Assembly (NCBI GenBank): GCA_945863885.1
Contig: CAMAZY010000011.1
Location: 1 to 64,000 of the forward strand
DNA: 64,000 nucleotides
From: an uncultured Clostridia bacterium
GTDB lineage: Bacteria > Bacillota > Clostridia > Oscillospirales > Acutalibacteraceae
Direction of reading: 5' to 3'
Shown here: one piece after another, positions 49,927-59,037 of the stretch
Layout of the letters: each line of letters begins with the position of its first letter
Numbering within the stretch: the first letter of the stretch is position 1
Notes under the pieces: generated by a model
What the model was told of the DNA's origin: nothing
What the model saw: the letters and a program-made list of their open reading frames with translations, nothing else
The model's database searches: none
Translations under genes and position numbers: made by a program

Positions 49927-51405
49927 ATGGCAAAAGAAGTGAAAACAAAGGAAGAATTAGTCCGTGAAAACGCCGATCTGAAAGAAGAAAACGAGGAACT
50001 GAAACGACAGCTTGCCGTTCTGAAAAGAGCGGCTTTCGGACAGAAAAGCGAGAAGAGATCTGTGGAAGTTAATCCCAATCAGCTGAGTCTTTTCAATGAA
50101 GCGGAAAAAGAACAGTCCGTTTCCGAGCGTGAAGAAGAAAAGTCCATTGTGGTAAACGGTCATTCCCGTAAGAAGAAAAGAACAAGAGACGAAATCTTCA
50201 AAGAGCTTCCCGTAGAGGAAGTGATTCATAAAGCTGATGTCACTGTCTGCCCGGAATGTCAATCGCCGATGCAGACTATCGGAAAGGAATATATACATGA
50301 AGAGCTGGTGTATGTTCCGGCTAAAATGTTCAGACGCAAACATTATGTGGAAGTAGTCAAATGTCCCGAATGCGGAGAGTATACAGAAAAATCAACAAAC
50401 GACAAAACAGTAATCGTAAAAGGGAAAGCTCCTGAAACCGTATTGCCGAAAAGCTACTGTTCACCGGAGCTTCTTGCCCATATCTTCTATGAGAAGTATG
50501 CCAAAGCCGTACCGCTTGAAAGGCTGTCAAAAGACTTCAGAAGCATGAAAGCGGAAATATCAACGCCCACTCTTGCTAACTGGGTCATAGAAGCGTCGGA
50601 ACGATATCTGAAACCGATCTATGAACAGCTGCATACGGAGCTTCTGAAAGAAAGGGTCATTCATGCCGATGAAACGGTGGTTCAGGTATTGCATGAACAA
50701 GACCGGAAAGCCAAGACCCAATCCCGTATGTGGGTATATTGTACAGACAAAATCAAGCTGTATCAGTACACCCGGACGAGGAACGGAGAAAATGCGGAAG
50801 CCTTTCTGAAAGGGTACACAGGTTATCTGGTCTGTGACGGCTATGACGGTTACAACAAGCTGAAAAATGTCACCCGCTGCGGATGCTGGGCTCATGCAAG
50901 AAGAAAGTTCTATGAAGCCTTACCTGCAGATGAAGAAATCAAAAAAATATCAAGAGCCAACGAAGGCTTTGAAAGAATCAACCAACTGTTTAATCTCGAA
51001 AGGGACTACTCTTCACTAAGTCCGGAAGAACGATATACACAGCGGCAGGAACGCTCCCGAAAGGTTCTTGACGATTTTTACGCATGGCTTGAAACAGTGA
51101 ATCCTTCACAGGGAACCGGTCTTGCCAAAGCGGTTCAGTATGCACGAAACGAGAAGAGCTATCTTTACGCTTTCCTTGAAGATCCGCAGATTCCGATAGA
51201 CAACAACTTAGCCGAAAGAGCGGTAAAACCTTTTGTCATCGGCAGGAAAAACTGGCTGTTCTCCACTTCGCCGAAAGGAGCCGATGCCAGTGCCGCAGCC
51301 TATTCAATCATCAACACCGCACAGGCAAACGGCATTGATGTCAAAGAATATCTAACGAACATCTTTCGCACCGGCGAAAGACGGCTGCCTCTGAAATCTG
51401 AATAA
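49927..51405 (+). CDS. tnpC: IS66 family transposase
   Basis: A 492-residue DDE transposase. An N-terminal coiled coil (residues about 5-40), a zinc-finger-like CPECQSPM ... CPECGEYT, then the catalytic domain with HADETVVQV, VCDGYDGYNKL and [19 protein letters not shown], and the conserved end [17 protein letters not shown] precedes the ATG. Full length, likely active in itself; mobility may be limited by the broken orf1. Confidence 0.95.
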   Translation: MAKEVKTKEELVRENADLKEENEELKRQLAVLKRAAFGQKSEKRSVEVNPNQLSLFNEAEKEQSVSEREEEKSIVVNGHSRKKKRTRDEIFKELPVEEVIHKADVTVCPECQSPMQTIGKEYIHEELVYVPAKMFRRKHYVEVVKCPECGEYTEKSTNDKTVIVKGKAPETVLPKSYCSPELLAHIFYEKYAKAVPLERLSKDFRSMKAEISTPTLANWVIEASERYLKPIYEQLHTELLKERVIHADETVVQVLHEQDRKAKTQSRMWVYCTDKIKLYQYTRTRNGENAEAFLKGYTGYLVCDGYDGYNKLKNVTRCGCWAHARRKFYEALPADEEIKKISRANEGFERINQLFNLERDYSSLSPEERYTQRQERSRKVLDDFYAWLETVNPSQGTGLAKAVQYARNEKSYLYAFLEDPQIPIDNNLAERAVKPFVIGRKNWLFSTSPKGADASAAAYSIINTAQANGIDVKEYLTNIFRTGERRLPLKSE

Positions 51406-51495
51406 AACAGCCCCCGGAGATGTCACTCTTTTGAGAGAGCAAATTCTTCGGGAGTTAATTCTATTTGCTGGGACGCAGGGTTATTTTGGGATTAC

Positions 51496-51731
51496 CTTTT
51501 CTTGAAGATCCGCAGATTCCGATAGACAACAACCTGGCCGAAAGAGCGGTAAAACCTTTTGTCATCGGCAGGAAAAACTGGCTGTTTTCTACCTCGCCGA
51601 AAGGAGCCGATGCCAGTGCGGCAGCCTATTCAATTATTAACACCGCACAGGCGAACGGCATTGATGTCAGAGAATATCTGACGAACATCTTCCGCACCGG
51701 CGAAAGGCGGCTGCCGCTGAAATCTGAATAA
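51496..51731 (+). pseudogene. duplicated C-terminal fragment of the IS66 transposase
   Basis: The segment repeats the last about 75 codons of the transposase ([18 protein letters not shown] to LPLKSE) with mostly synonymous differences (TTA/CTG, TCC/TCT, ATC/ATT). It follows an internal right end and precedes the outer right end, so it came from a sibling IS copy. Confidence 0.9.
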
Positions 51732-51907
51732 GACATCCCCCGGAGAATTTCGCTCGTTTGAGAGGGCAAATTCTTCGGGGGGTTAATTCTATTTGCTGGG
51801 ACGCAGGGTTATTTTGGGGTTACTTTATATGTTAAAATGTTATCCTGATTAAGCTAAAAACCATTCAGTCCAAGAATTTATAAAAAAAAACAACAACATT
51901 ACAAAAC

Positions 51908-51960
51908 TCTAAAAAACAGACTTCTTATCGAACTCTTTGGTCAGATTTTGAAGTCTGTTT
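51908..51960 (-). terminator. terminator of the HD gene
   Basis: AAACAGACTTC (51914-51924) and GAAGTCTGTTT (51950-51960) pair; the minus strand then reads TTTTTTAG. The loop is long (25 nt). A related sequence lies at about 54160-54246 after the GHKL gene. Confidence 0.6.
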
Positions 51961-51995
51961 AATTTAGCTTTTAATGTAATAAAGCACTAAATTCA

Positions 51996-53675
51996 TTACA
52001 TTCTTATCTTATTATTTGAATGTGCTGAGTTATAGAGGTAATTCAAAAAATGTTTGGCATTTAACTTGTTATTAGAATACAGATAAAAAAACTTATAACC
52101 TTGTTTAGGTGTGCTCTCCTCTTTTTTTTCAAGAGCATAATAGGTATTATATCCATCTGGAGAGTCATTATACCTTATATAGATGTTTTTAGAATCCATA
52201 TTGGCAAAAAAGCTATTTTTGGCGGGTAATATAACATAATTCAAATCAACGACCGAGCCATCGTCCAATTTATACTCCTTTAAAACATCTAAAACTTTTA
52301 AGAGTTCCTCTTTCCCCTCTAAATCATCATCTGAAGAAATTTCTTTATATAAAGATTCATCTATTTGTTTTGTATAACTTAAATCTTCAATGCGATTTAA
52401 ATAATTGATTAACGGAGCAACAAACACAGAAACTTCTGCAGCTTTATTTTCATCTGCATCCAAACAAAATAAAAATTCTTCGTGAGATTTCCAAATTGGT
52501 CTTTTACGCTCTTTTCGTGCAAAAAATTCCGATACACTTTTAATAGATATTTGCTGTTTCATAAGACTCAGCAACTCAATATCTGATAAAAGATTAATCG
52601 AACCACAACTATGAGAATTTCCTTCTTTTGATAACGATTTAGAAGAAAATATAAATCGGATTAATTCATCTCCAGAAAGCTTTTGTTCATTAACGTTTAA
52701 AGTAGTGTTCTTTAAACTTTCTCCTATCGCCCTACGTAAAATGTACGATTCATATATTACTACCGGATGATTAATTATCCATCTTGCCTGTAAATTTTTA
52801 GCCGTAAAAACATTACTAATTACACTCAACGCACTTTTCTTAAAAGAAGGATAGTACACATTATTATTGCAAATCATACATATGCTATCCAACAATCGTT
52901 CTGTATCTAATACAATATTATCATAACCAGACATTCGGGTATCTCTAGCTATGTAATCCAATTTGTCAACATCAACAGTTTCAGAATTCAACAATCGAAT
53001 CAAACAATTCTTTATGCCCTTTTCGATATTTACTTCTGCTGTATCGTTAGGAACACTCGCATAACAACAGCCAATAATAGAACGAACAACCAAATCTAAA
53101 TCAAGAATCTTTTGATCACATTCATCAAAATAGGAGCAAAACTCAGCAAACTTACGGCAAGAAATAATCGCACTCATAATTTCATGTTCGGCAGGCGATT
53201 TACCTTTAGGTGATAATGTATATTTATAATCCTCCACAAAAATTCCGAATTTTTCTGGAGCTAATTTTTTAGAAAGTTCTGATAACAACTCTCTGTTAAT
53301 TGCAGAATCAATATTCGAAACCTTTTGCTGATAGTTGTATAAATCTTCACAAGTGTGAGAAAACGGAGCATGACCTATATCATGTAGTAAGCAACCAATC
53401 AAAAACGAATTGCTGTACTTATGAATTATATCAATATTATCCTCACTAGAATTTTTAATAAATCCTTCAATAGCTTTTTGACCCAGATGATATACTCCTA
53501 TAGAATGTATAAATCTGTCATGCCTTGCTGATGGATATAAGACTCTATAACTAGTTTGTTCCACCCATTTCAGACGTTGAAATTCTGCTGTATCAATTAT
53601 TCGCCAGAAAGGTTCATCTATTTGAATATATCCGTGTATGGCATCTTTTATACTCTTTTGTTTCAACTTCCTCAC
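51996..53675 (-). CDS. HD-domain phosphohydrolase (dGTPase/SAMHD1-like)
   Basis: A 559-residue protein. N-terminal IKDAIHGYIQIDEPFWRIID and FQRLKWVEQTS are followed by YPSARHDRFIHSIGVYHLG (His) and LLHDIGHAPFSHTCED (His-Asp near 98), then DVDKLDYIARDTRMSG with the distal Asp. The arrangement matches dNTPase-type HD enzymes; such enzymes can deplete dNTPs during phage infection. The C-terminal about 230 residues are not recognised. AT-rich. Overlaps the 113-residue gene by four bases; both belong with the GHKL protein further upstream. Confidence 0.82.
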   Translation of the reverse strand: MRKLKQKSIKDAIHGYIQIDEPFWRIIDTAEFQRLKWVEQTSYRVLYPSARHDRFIHSIGVYHLGQKAIEGFIKNSSEDNIDIIHKYSNSFLIGCLLHDIGHAPFSHTCEDLYNYQQKVSNIDSAINRELLSELSKKLAPEKFGIFVEDYKYTLSPKGKSPAEHEIMSAIISCRKFAEFCSYFDECDQKILDLDLVVRSIIGCCYASVPNDTAEVNIEKGIKNCLIRLLNSETVDVDKLDYIARDTRMSGYDNIVLDTERLLDSICMICNNNVYYPSFKKSALSVISNVFTAKNLQARWIINHPVVIYESYILRRAIGESLKNTTLNVNEQKLSGDELIRFIFSSKSLSKEGNSHSCGSINLLSDIELLSLMKQQISIKSVSEFFARKERKRPIWKSHEEFLFCLDADENKAAEVSVFVAPLINYLNRIEDLSYTKQIDESLYKEISSDDDLEGKEELLKVLDVLKEYKLDDGSVVDLNYVILPAKNSFFANMDSKNIYIRYNDSPDGYNTYYALEKKEESTPKQGYKFFYLYSNNKLNAKHFLNYLYNSAHSNNKIRM

Positions 53676-54013
53676 TCCAAAATACTTTTAGAAACACGTT
53701 TCATTTCATCAATTACAAATTTGGGAATTCCTAATCTAAAATATCTAATGAGAAGTGATTGGAAGTTTTCTATATCTTTTACTACATTAAAACATTCATC
53801 ATCATATGATTCAATTAAGAAAGAATAATTCTGTTTAAATTCTATGACATTAGACAGATCAAAATTAGTGTAATAATTATACTTTTCTAAATTTGAAGAG
53901 AGCTTATCATCAAAATCATATAGTTTTTCAAATTCAATCTTAAAATCGTCTTTTTCTAAAGATTCAATTACAAAATTTCCAATAATCAAATCACTACTAA
54001 TAATTTTACACAC
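53672..54013 (-). CDS. 113-residue protein coupled to the HD gene
   Basis: An acidic, Phe/Tyr-rich protein (MCKIISSDLIIGNFVIESLE start) without motifs I recognise. Its stop overlaps the HD start (ATGA), so it is probably a partner or regulator of the HD protein. 54014-54246 to its right hold no gene and contain a degenerate copy of the sequence at 51880-51963. Confidence 0.6.
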   Translation of the reverse strand: MCKIISSDLIIGNFVIESLEKDDFKIEFEKLYDFDDKLSSNLEKYNYYTNFDLSNVIEFKQNYSFLIESYDDECFNVVKDIENFQSLLIRYFRLGIPKFVIDEMKRVSKSILE

Positions 54014-54246
54014 TTAAAAAACTCCATTCTTTGTTAATTAATGTTGATTCTACCACATTTGCGCTTAAGATTCAATACATTTTAATACAGCAAGGCAATT
54101 TCCAACATAAATGTGTTCCATGTTTTTCTTAAACGCCAAAAGCCCGCACCATTACATAGAGAAGAAATAACCGATATTACAAAAGTCTATAATAAAATAA
54201 ATTTCTATTCAAATGCTTTGGTTCGGATTTGAAGTCTGTTCAAAAT

Positions 54247-56259
54247 TTACACCCCTATTTTTATTTCTTCTGGCATTTTTGCTATGTTGTTTTGTTGTTT
54301 AAAAATCACTTCGTCAGCATTTTTATAACTCTGCTGCATCTTTTCTCTTTTGAGTGATAGCTTGTTTAATAAGTAATTATAACGAACCTGGAATTCAGCA
54401 AAGACTTCACTCCATGTTTTAACATAAACTTTATAATTATCTACTTTAAACACCAACGATTTTTCTCCGTGAGCTTTATTGTTATTAATTTCATTTTCGA
54501 TATATTTATTAGATGAAAACCTGTTTCCTACCAAATAGAACTCCCATCTCATATTGGGAGCATTAAACTCATCAACACTCCTAATCACAGACATATATTT
54601 TTTTACCTGGCTTAATTGTTTCTCACCAAGTTTGATGTTGGGATGCTTAAGTTCTACAACGATATTATCTATTGTGTCACTATGAATATTTTGTCTTACT
54701 GCAAATATATCCATTTGTTTCAACTTATCCGGATGCTCGATACCTTTGTCTTCATACTCTTTATGAAGAAGGTACATATACCTTCTTAATGCTTCTTCAA
54801 AATTTGGTTCTGCAGCAGTAACCAAATTATATTGTTCACCAAATATCCAATAATGGCTTTCTATCATTTTTTGGATATGGTCTATTTCGTTAGCTTTCAA
54901 ATCTTTATTAAACACTAATTGCTTAAGATCTTCAATAGCTGAAAATCTAGCTTCTAACACTTTTATCGTTTTAGTTATATTGGATAAACTTGCATAGTTT
55001 AGAATTTCCGAAAGTTCTTTACGATCATTTGAATCCATATCTAAAATCTCTTCCAGAATTTCAAATAAGGAGTTGACCTCACCACTTTCCATTATCAAAT
55101 CTATTAAACGTATAAAAGTTTTACGTTGCTCTTTATTCATGCTTGAAGAAAAAATCTTCGGTTGTGCAATATATAGGCAAGAAATCACTTCTTCAACTTG
55201 GCTTTTTCTAAAACTCAACAAAGGGTCATTCTCGTCATAATTAGGGAATGCTGAATTTATTTCTAAACTTTCAATTACTTCCGAAACGTGATTTTTTAAA
55301 AATGGTCTCCTTTTATCAAAAAGTTTCTGATTGATTTCTCGCATCAGCAATTGAAAGTTATTGCTTCTCTTAGTGTATATGACATTTCCATTAATATCAA
55401 TTTGTTCGTTTTCGCTATTGCTTTTGAAATCAAAATTGTCAAATAAAGGACTCTTAATAAACACACTATGGTAAAAGGAATCGCCTTTATTGTTGTATGT
55501 TGTATTTTCTTTTTGTTTTTCATCTCCATTGCTATCTATATAATAGTATTTCGAATATTCAGCCAATTTTAATTTCCAACATATAAATTTAGCCACATAA
55601 AGCGGTTTAATACCGTCTTCATTAACCTCTACAGATTCTTTTTCTAAAATAAGGTTTGTATAATCCAATTTTTCACCGTTGATAAGGATTTTATATCCTT
55701 TATCTTCGTTTAATTCTAAATACCAACAAAACTCTTTGCAGAGTTGTTCTTTAATCGCTGAGATAGTAAATTCTTCTGAATTCACATTTATAAACTCTAC
55801 AGCTGTCCCCGTTGATTTTTCGACAACAACTGGGTCATTATGATTATAATGATTTAAATCATTTACATCTATAGCAATCGTATATTCATAATTTATATTA
55901 TCACGAGAATATACCGTTGTCCAAGTAGCTTGAGAAGCGAAAGTAAAAAAAGTCAGTCTGCCAACACCGTTTTTACCATGTACATCAGATTGCTTGATAT
56001 TGGGATCATAAATTTTTTCGGATTGAAAAAAGGGTGTGAATTTTTCATCTAATAAATCCCTATCAATGCCATAACCATTATCAGAAACTTTAATGGAAGA
56101 TATTGAATCCAGTTCATTATACATGATTTCAATATTAACTTGTGTTGCTTTCGCATCGAAACCATTCCAAATATATTCGCATATCGATTTTAATGCGGTG
56201 TATCTTTTAAGTGAATTTCTAATACCTTTAGAGGTAATTTGTACATTATTATCACTCAT
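54247..56259 (-). CDS. GHKL ATPase fused to a putative PD-(D/E)XK nuclease
   Basis: A 670-residue protein. The GHKL fold is clear: N-box CEYIWNGFDAKAT (Glu28, Asn32, Asp35), G1 DNGYGID (60-66), G2 HGKNGVGRLTFF (94-105). The middle is helical. The C-terminal part shows LKQMDIFAVRQN and NIVVELKHPNIKLGEKQLSQVKKYM, matching the Asp ... Glu-X-Lys core of restriction-like nucleases. Hsp90/MutL/MORC-like ATPase-nuclease combinations are known from predicted conflict systems. It lies between IS66 and serine recombinases. The start has AGGGGG-like purines about ten bases upstream. Confidence 0.8.
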   Translation of the reverse strand: MSDNNVQITSKGIRNSLKRYTALKSICEYIWNGFDAKATQVNIEIMYNELDSISSIKVSDNGYGIDRDLLDEKFTPFFQSEKIYDPNIKQSDVHGKNGVGRLTFFTFASQATWTTVYSRDNINYEYTIAIDVNDLNHYNHNDPVVVEKSTGTAVEFINVNSEEFTISAIKEQLCKEFCWYLELNEDKGYKILINGEKLDYTNLILEKESVEVNEDGIKPLYVAKFICWKLKLAEYSKYYYIDSNGDEKQKENTTYNNKGDSFYHSVFIKSPLFDNFDFKSNSENEQIDINGNVIYTKRSNNFQLLMREINQKLFDKRRPFLKNHVSEVIESLEINSAFPNYDENDPLLSFRKSQVEEVISCLYIAQPKIFSSSMNKEQRKTFIRLIDLIMESGEVNSLFEILEEILDMDSNDRKELSEILNYASLSNITKTIKVLEARFSAIEDLKQLVFNKDLKANEIDHIQKMIESHYWIFGEQYNLVTAAEPNFEEALRRYMYLLHKEYEDKGIEHPDKLKQMDIFAVRQNIHSDTIDNIVVELKHPNIKLGEKQLSQVKKYMSVIRSVDEFNAPNMRWEFYLVGNRFSSNKYIENEINNNKAHGEKSLVFKVDNYKVYVKTWSEVFAEFQVRYNYLLNKLSLKREKMQQSYKNADEVIFKQQNNIAKMPEEIKIGV

Positions 56260-56494
56260 ATTACTACCCCCAATAAATTATACATATTCATTATAAACGA
56301 TTTGATAAAATTATTCAATATGCGATTCTTACAATAATTAACCTCGATTCTCACGATAATTAAACTCACAATTATATAATTTTTCAAAGAAAACGGCGAT
56401 GTTAAAAAAAGTCTCACCTTTCTCCCCAAGCAGGAATGTATTCACAAGTAAAAACTCTATTGCTCCCGAACTAGTACAAATTCTATTTCAGTTG

Positions 56495-56635
56495 TCAGGT
56501 ATGGCAATTAAGTAGCAAAAATTTTTTGATTCTCATCAAAAAATTATCAACATCCAAAAGCGCAATAGTTTTACTCTTTATTATCAGTGTTTTTCTAAGA
56601 CTGAACTGCTCAACATCTATCGTTCCATTTTTCAC
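56495..56635 (-). CDS. small hypothetical protein or remnant
   Basis: A 46-residue frame from GTG 56635, MKNGTIDVEQFSLRKTLIIK..., with coding-like composition continuing beyond the GTG toward the HTH gene. No ribosome site. It may be a decayed part of the recombinase module. 56260-56494 before it hold only a hairpin-free AT-rich spacer. Confidence 0.3.
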   Translation of the reverse strand: MKNGTIDVEQFSLRKTLIIKSKTIALLDVDNFLMRIKKFLLLNCHT

Positions 56636-56642
56636 AATTGTT

Positions 56643-56858
56643 TCAATAAGTTCTTTTATTTGCTTGTTGAGGTATCATACTGCCAAAAGCTTTCCCTAAA
56701 GACTGATTATATCGTTCTCCAAGTCTTAGCATTTTTGAATGAGATATTGCGGATATATTCTTCCCTTTCAAGAAAGATTTGACTGTATTTAATGATAGCC
56801 CCGTAATTCCCACAATATCATTGATAGACAAGTTGCATTCATTCATATATGTATTCAA
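56643..56858 (-). CDS. small helix-turn-helix protein
   Basis: A 71-residue protein; LSINDIVGITGLSLNTVKSFL is a helix-turn-helix like the C-terminal DNA-binding part of resolvases or small transcription regulators. Its start overlaps the stop of the upstream resolvase-domain gene (ATGA). It may replace the lost C-terminus or act as a regulator. Confidence 0.5.
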   Translation of the reverse strand: MNTYMNECNLSINDIVGITGLSLNTVKSFLKGKNISAISHSKMLRLGERYNQSLGKAFGSMIPQQANKRTY

Positions 56859-57298
56859 GACATTTCATTTTCAGCTTTAAGAGAGTCAATCGCTTGTTCC
56901 TCAAAATAAACACCGATATTCATTGACCTGAGCTTTCTGACCCAACTGAGACTGTCAACCGTATTTCTCGCAAATCTGGAAATAGACTTCGTTAGAATCA
57001 TATCTATCTTTCCTTTTTCGCAGTCACGCATCAGCCTTAAAAAATCTTTTCTTTTGGCTGTCCCCGTACCTGTTACACCCTCATCGGCATACACTCCGGA
57101 AAATACCCAACTCGGATTTTTTGCTATTGCTTCGGTATAATATGCGATCTGTGCCTCATAGCTGTTTAACTGTTCTTCTTCATCGGTTGAAACACGGCAG
57201 TATGCTGCCACCCTGAGTTTGGTTGAAGAATGAATTTGCTTCATCAGTAATGGATTTGCTTCAATCTTTGTTACGCTTTTTACCGGATTCGTTTGCAT
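56855..57298 (-). CDS. serine recombinase, catalytic domain only (truncated)
   Basis: A 147-residue protein with the resolvase domain: VAAYCRVSTDEEEQLNSYEAQ (nucleophile Ser), YADEGVTGTGTAKRKDFLRL, ILTKSISRFARNT and FEEQAIDSLKAENEMS. A full recombinase would continue with a long recombinase and zinc-ribbon region; here it stops after NEMS. It starts one base into the stop region of the upstream gene (57298). Probably inactive alone unless complemented. Confidence 0.8.
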   Translation of the reverse strand: MQTNPVKSVTKIEANPLLMKQIHSSTKLRVAAYCRVSTDEEEQLNSYEAQIAYYTEAIAKNPSWVFSGVYADEGVTGTGTAKRKDFLRLMRDCEKGKIDMILTKSISRFARNTVDSLSWVRKLRSMNIGVYFEEQAIDSLKAENEMS

Positions 57299-58155
57299 TA
57301 TTTCACTCCCGGATTTGCCGTTATTTGAGCATCGTTTATAAATACAGCCGCTATTTTACCGTCCGGACAAATCCTCACCTGTTTGATATATTTTTTGATT
57401 GCCTTTTCTTCCATTTTCTTAAGTGTTGATAATTGCGAAACATTACGAATCAATTCGTCACTAACTTCGCCTTCGTCGTAATGACAGCAATCAAACCTTG
57501 CCGAAGCCAAAGAAAAAATACTTTTGGCGGCAACGGAAAAGTCTATATTCGGTTGTTCGCATAAACGTAAGAGCTCGTTTTCCTGGCTTATCACTTCTTT
57601 TTTCGGTTTATAGTACGAGGTTGAAGTCACTCTTAAAGTGTCGGGATTCTCAATTACCGAGTTGAAAATCCGTGCAACCGCATTTATCAGGTACGCATCA
57701 TCAATATATGTACTGCAGCTACAACCGGAAGAACAAAGCCACTTTTCTCTTGTTCCCCAAGTGTTAACTCTCTTGAACCTGTTCCCACATTCGCCACATA
57801 CGCAAATCTTTCTCAAAAGTTCAACTTCAGCCGATTGCTTTTTCTGCTTACAGGATTTTTGACTCTTTACTTTTTCAGCCTGCTGAAAAATGGTTGATGA
57901 AATGATCGTCGGATAAATATCCGTCCCCATATATTTTTTGTTTTCTATCATTCGATTTATTATATTTTTGTTCCACCTGACTTCGTCCTGAAAATAAGCC
58001 ACATTCCTTGAATTGAGAAAAGAAGCAATTGTATCAAGCGTTTTGCCTGATATGTATAAGGAAAAAACCTCCTTAACAATCTGTGCTTCATCTGTTTTTA
58101 TCTTTGTTTTTCCGTCTTCAACCTGATAACCGTATAAAATCGTTCTGCATGACAT
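57298..58155 (-). CDS. recombinase-domain protein without catalytic domain
   Basis: A 285-residue protein starting MSCRTILYGYQVEDG: the recombinase domain (EAQIVKEVFSLYISGKTLDTIASFLN), a zinc ribbon CVCGECGNRFKRV, and a helical end. It lacks the resolvase Ser domain, which is encoded by the next gene in the opposite order to a normal protein. It could be a split recombinase or a co-factor as in some clostridial elements with two or three recombinase genes. Confidence 0.75.
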   Translation of the reverse strand: MSCRTILYGYQVEDGKTKIKTDEAQIVKEVFSLYISGKTLDTIASFLNSRNVAYFQDEVRWNKNIINRMIENKKYMGTDIYPTIISSTIFQQAEKVKSQKSCKQKKQSAEVELLRKICVCGECGNRFKRVNTWGTREKWLCSSGCSCSTYIDDAYLINAVARIFNSVIENPDTLRVTSTSYYKPKKEVISQENELLRLCEQPNIDFSVAAKSIFSLASARFDCCHYDEGEVSDELIRNVSQLSTLKKMEEKAIKKYIKQVRICPDGKIAAVFINDAQITANPGVK

Positions 58156-58359
58156 TCATCTCACCTCCGTCAAATTTATTCCGAGTTGCAGCCCACCCTT
58201 TAATCTGAAGTCTATCTTTCCGTCGCTTCCGACAACAATCTTTCCAACTGTCGCCGAAAACAAATCCTCATCAAACTGTAATACTGTTTTTGGGTATTCG
58301 TCCAAAGTCTCTTTAAGAGTCTTTAAATCTTCGATATGCTTTTCTTCAAAAATAGTTCC
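58156..58359 (-). pseudogene. C-terminal fragment of another large serine recombinase
   Basis: The minus strand encodes FEEKHIEDLKTLKETLDEYP, then FDEDLFSATVGKIVVGSDGK and FRLKGGLQLGINLTEVR, a typical large serine recombinase C-terminus, with a stop codon just upstream and no start. GGAGGTGAG in its end serves as ribosome site for the next gene. Confidence 0.7.
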
Positions 58360-58422
58360 TTAATAATTTTAGCATTTCGTTTTACTCACTAAAGATTTCT
58401 CACTTGCGTGAGTAAGGAGATC

Positions 58423-58761
58423 TTACGCCTTTCTTGATGACCCATAAATCCTGATAGACAACAGTTCCTCTTCAAAATCCTCATTTGATTGAAGCCATGA
58501 GGAATCTTCGTCGTTCTCATCATCGCTGATTTCAAACGATAACGGATACATAATTGAAGCCTTTATTTTTTCAACTACATTTTCTGAATTCAGCGATTTC
58601 TTCAATTCCTGTTCCCGATTGATTCGTTTTTCTTCACATCTTAGAATCCGCATTGTTTTATTATTTAATTCGCACACCTCACCTGTGCTTCTGACTCTTT
58701 CAAAACGTTTACCGTCAGTGCTTGTCCACAAGTCATAGTCAAACTCTTTATTCTTATACAT
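58423..58761 (-). CDS. sigma-factor-like or ICE accessory protein
   Basis: A 112-residue charged protein: YDLWTSTDGKRFERVRSTGEV, then RILRCEEKRINREQELKKS. The beginning resembles small sigma-70-like helix-turn-helix proteins of clostridial conjugative elements, but the link is weak. The ribosome site GGAG lies within a perfect hairpin (58766-58816). Confidence 0.45.
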   Translation of the reverse strand: MYKNKEFDYDLWTSTDGKRFERVRSTGEVCELNNKTMRILRCEEKRINREQELKKSLNSENVVEKIKASIMYPLSFEISDDENDEDSSWLQSNEDFEEELLSIRIYGSSRKA

Positions 58762-58765
58762 TTTT

Positions 58766-58816
58766 GTAATCTCCGAATTTTTGAATTTGTGTTAATTTCA
58801 AAAATTCGGAGATTAC
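58766..58816 (-). promoter_or_regulatory. perfect 20-bp hairpin holding the ribosome site of the downstream gene
   Basis: Arms 58766-58785 and 58797-58816 are exact reverse complements; loop 11 nt. On the minus strand GGAG of the 3' arm is nine bases from the ATG at 58761. Confidence 0.8.
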
Positions 58817-59037
58817 GGGTACTTAGCTATGTAGCAAAACAAAAATGAAAAAAGCCCTTTCTGCACTAAAGCAAAATGGGCAAAATAGCGTGACGAAGCA
58901 GCGGTTAAGCCGCCCGTCACTCTTGTGGGTTTTATTGCGGTATTCTTAATATGAGCTACATGAGGTGAAATAAGTTGTTTTTTAGTTAACGACGAAAACG
59001 GCACTGCAAGACTGTTATTGTTTTTTATGTCTGTCAT
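58813..59037 (-). CDS. small hypothetical protein
   Basis: A 74-residue frame, MTDIKNNNSLAVPFSSLTKK start, containing a GTGACGGGCGG/CCGTCAC hairpin. Small frames of this kind occur near clostridial element genes, but no family is recognised and the ribosome site is poor. Treat as tentative. 59040-59358 hold no gene or clear structure. Confidence 0.3.
   Translation of the reverse strand: MTDIKNNNSLAVPFSSLTKKQLISPHVAHIKNTAIKPTRVTGGLTAASSRYFAHFALVQKGLFSFLFCYIAKYP

Larger units (their letters stand above)
49044..51831 (+). mobile_element. IS66-family insertion sequence with 8-bp target duplication
   Basis: The element spans 49052-51823. Left end GTAACCCCAAAATAATCCCA and right end ...GGGTTATTTTGGGGTTAC share 15 perfect terminal bases. 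The flanks TTTATATG (49044-49051) and TTTATATG (51824-51831) are an exact 8-bp duplication, as expected for IS66. It carries orf1 (broken), orf2 and a full transposase. An internal right end (about 51473-51495, ending GGGATTAC) shows that the right part is duplicated. Confidence 0.95.
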
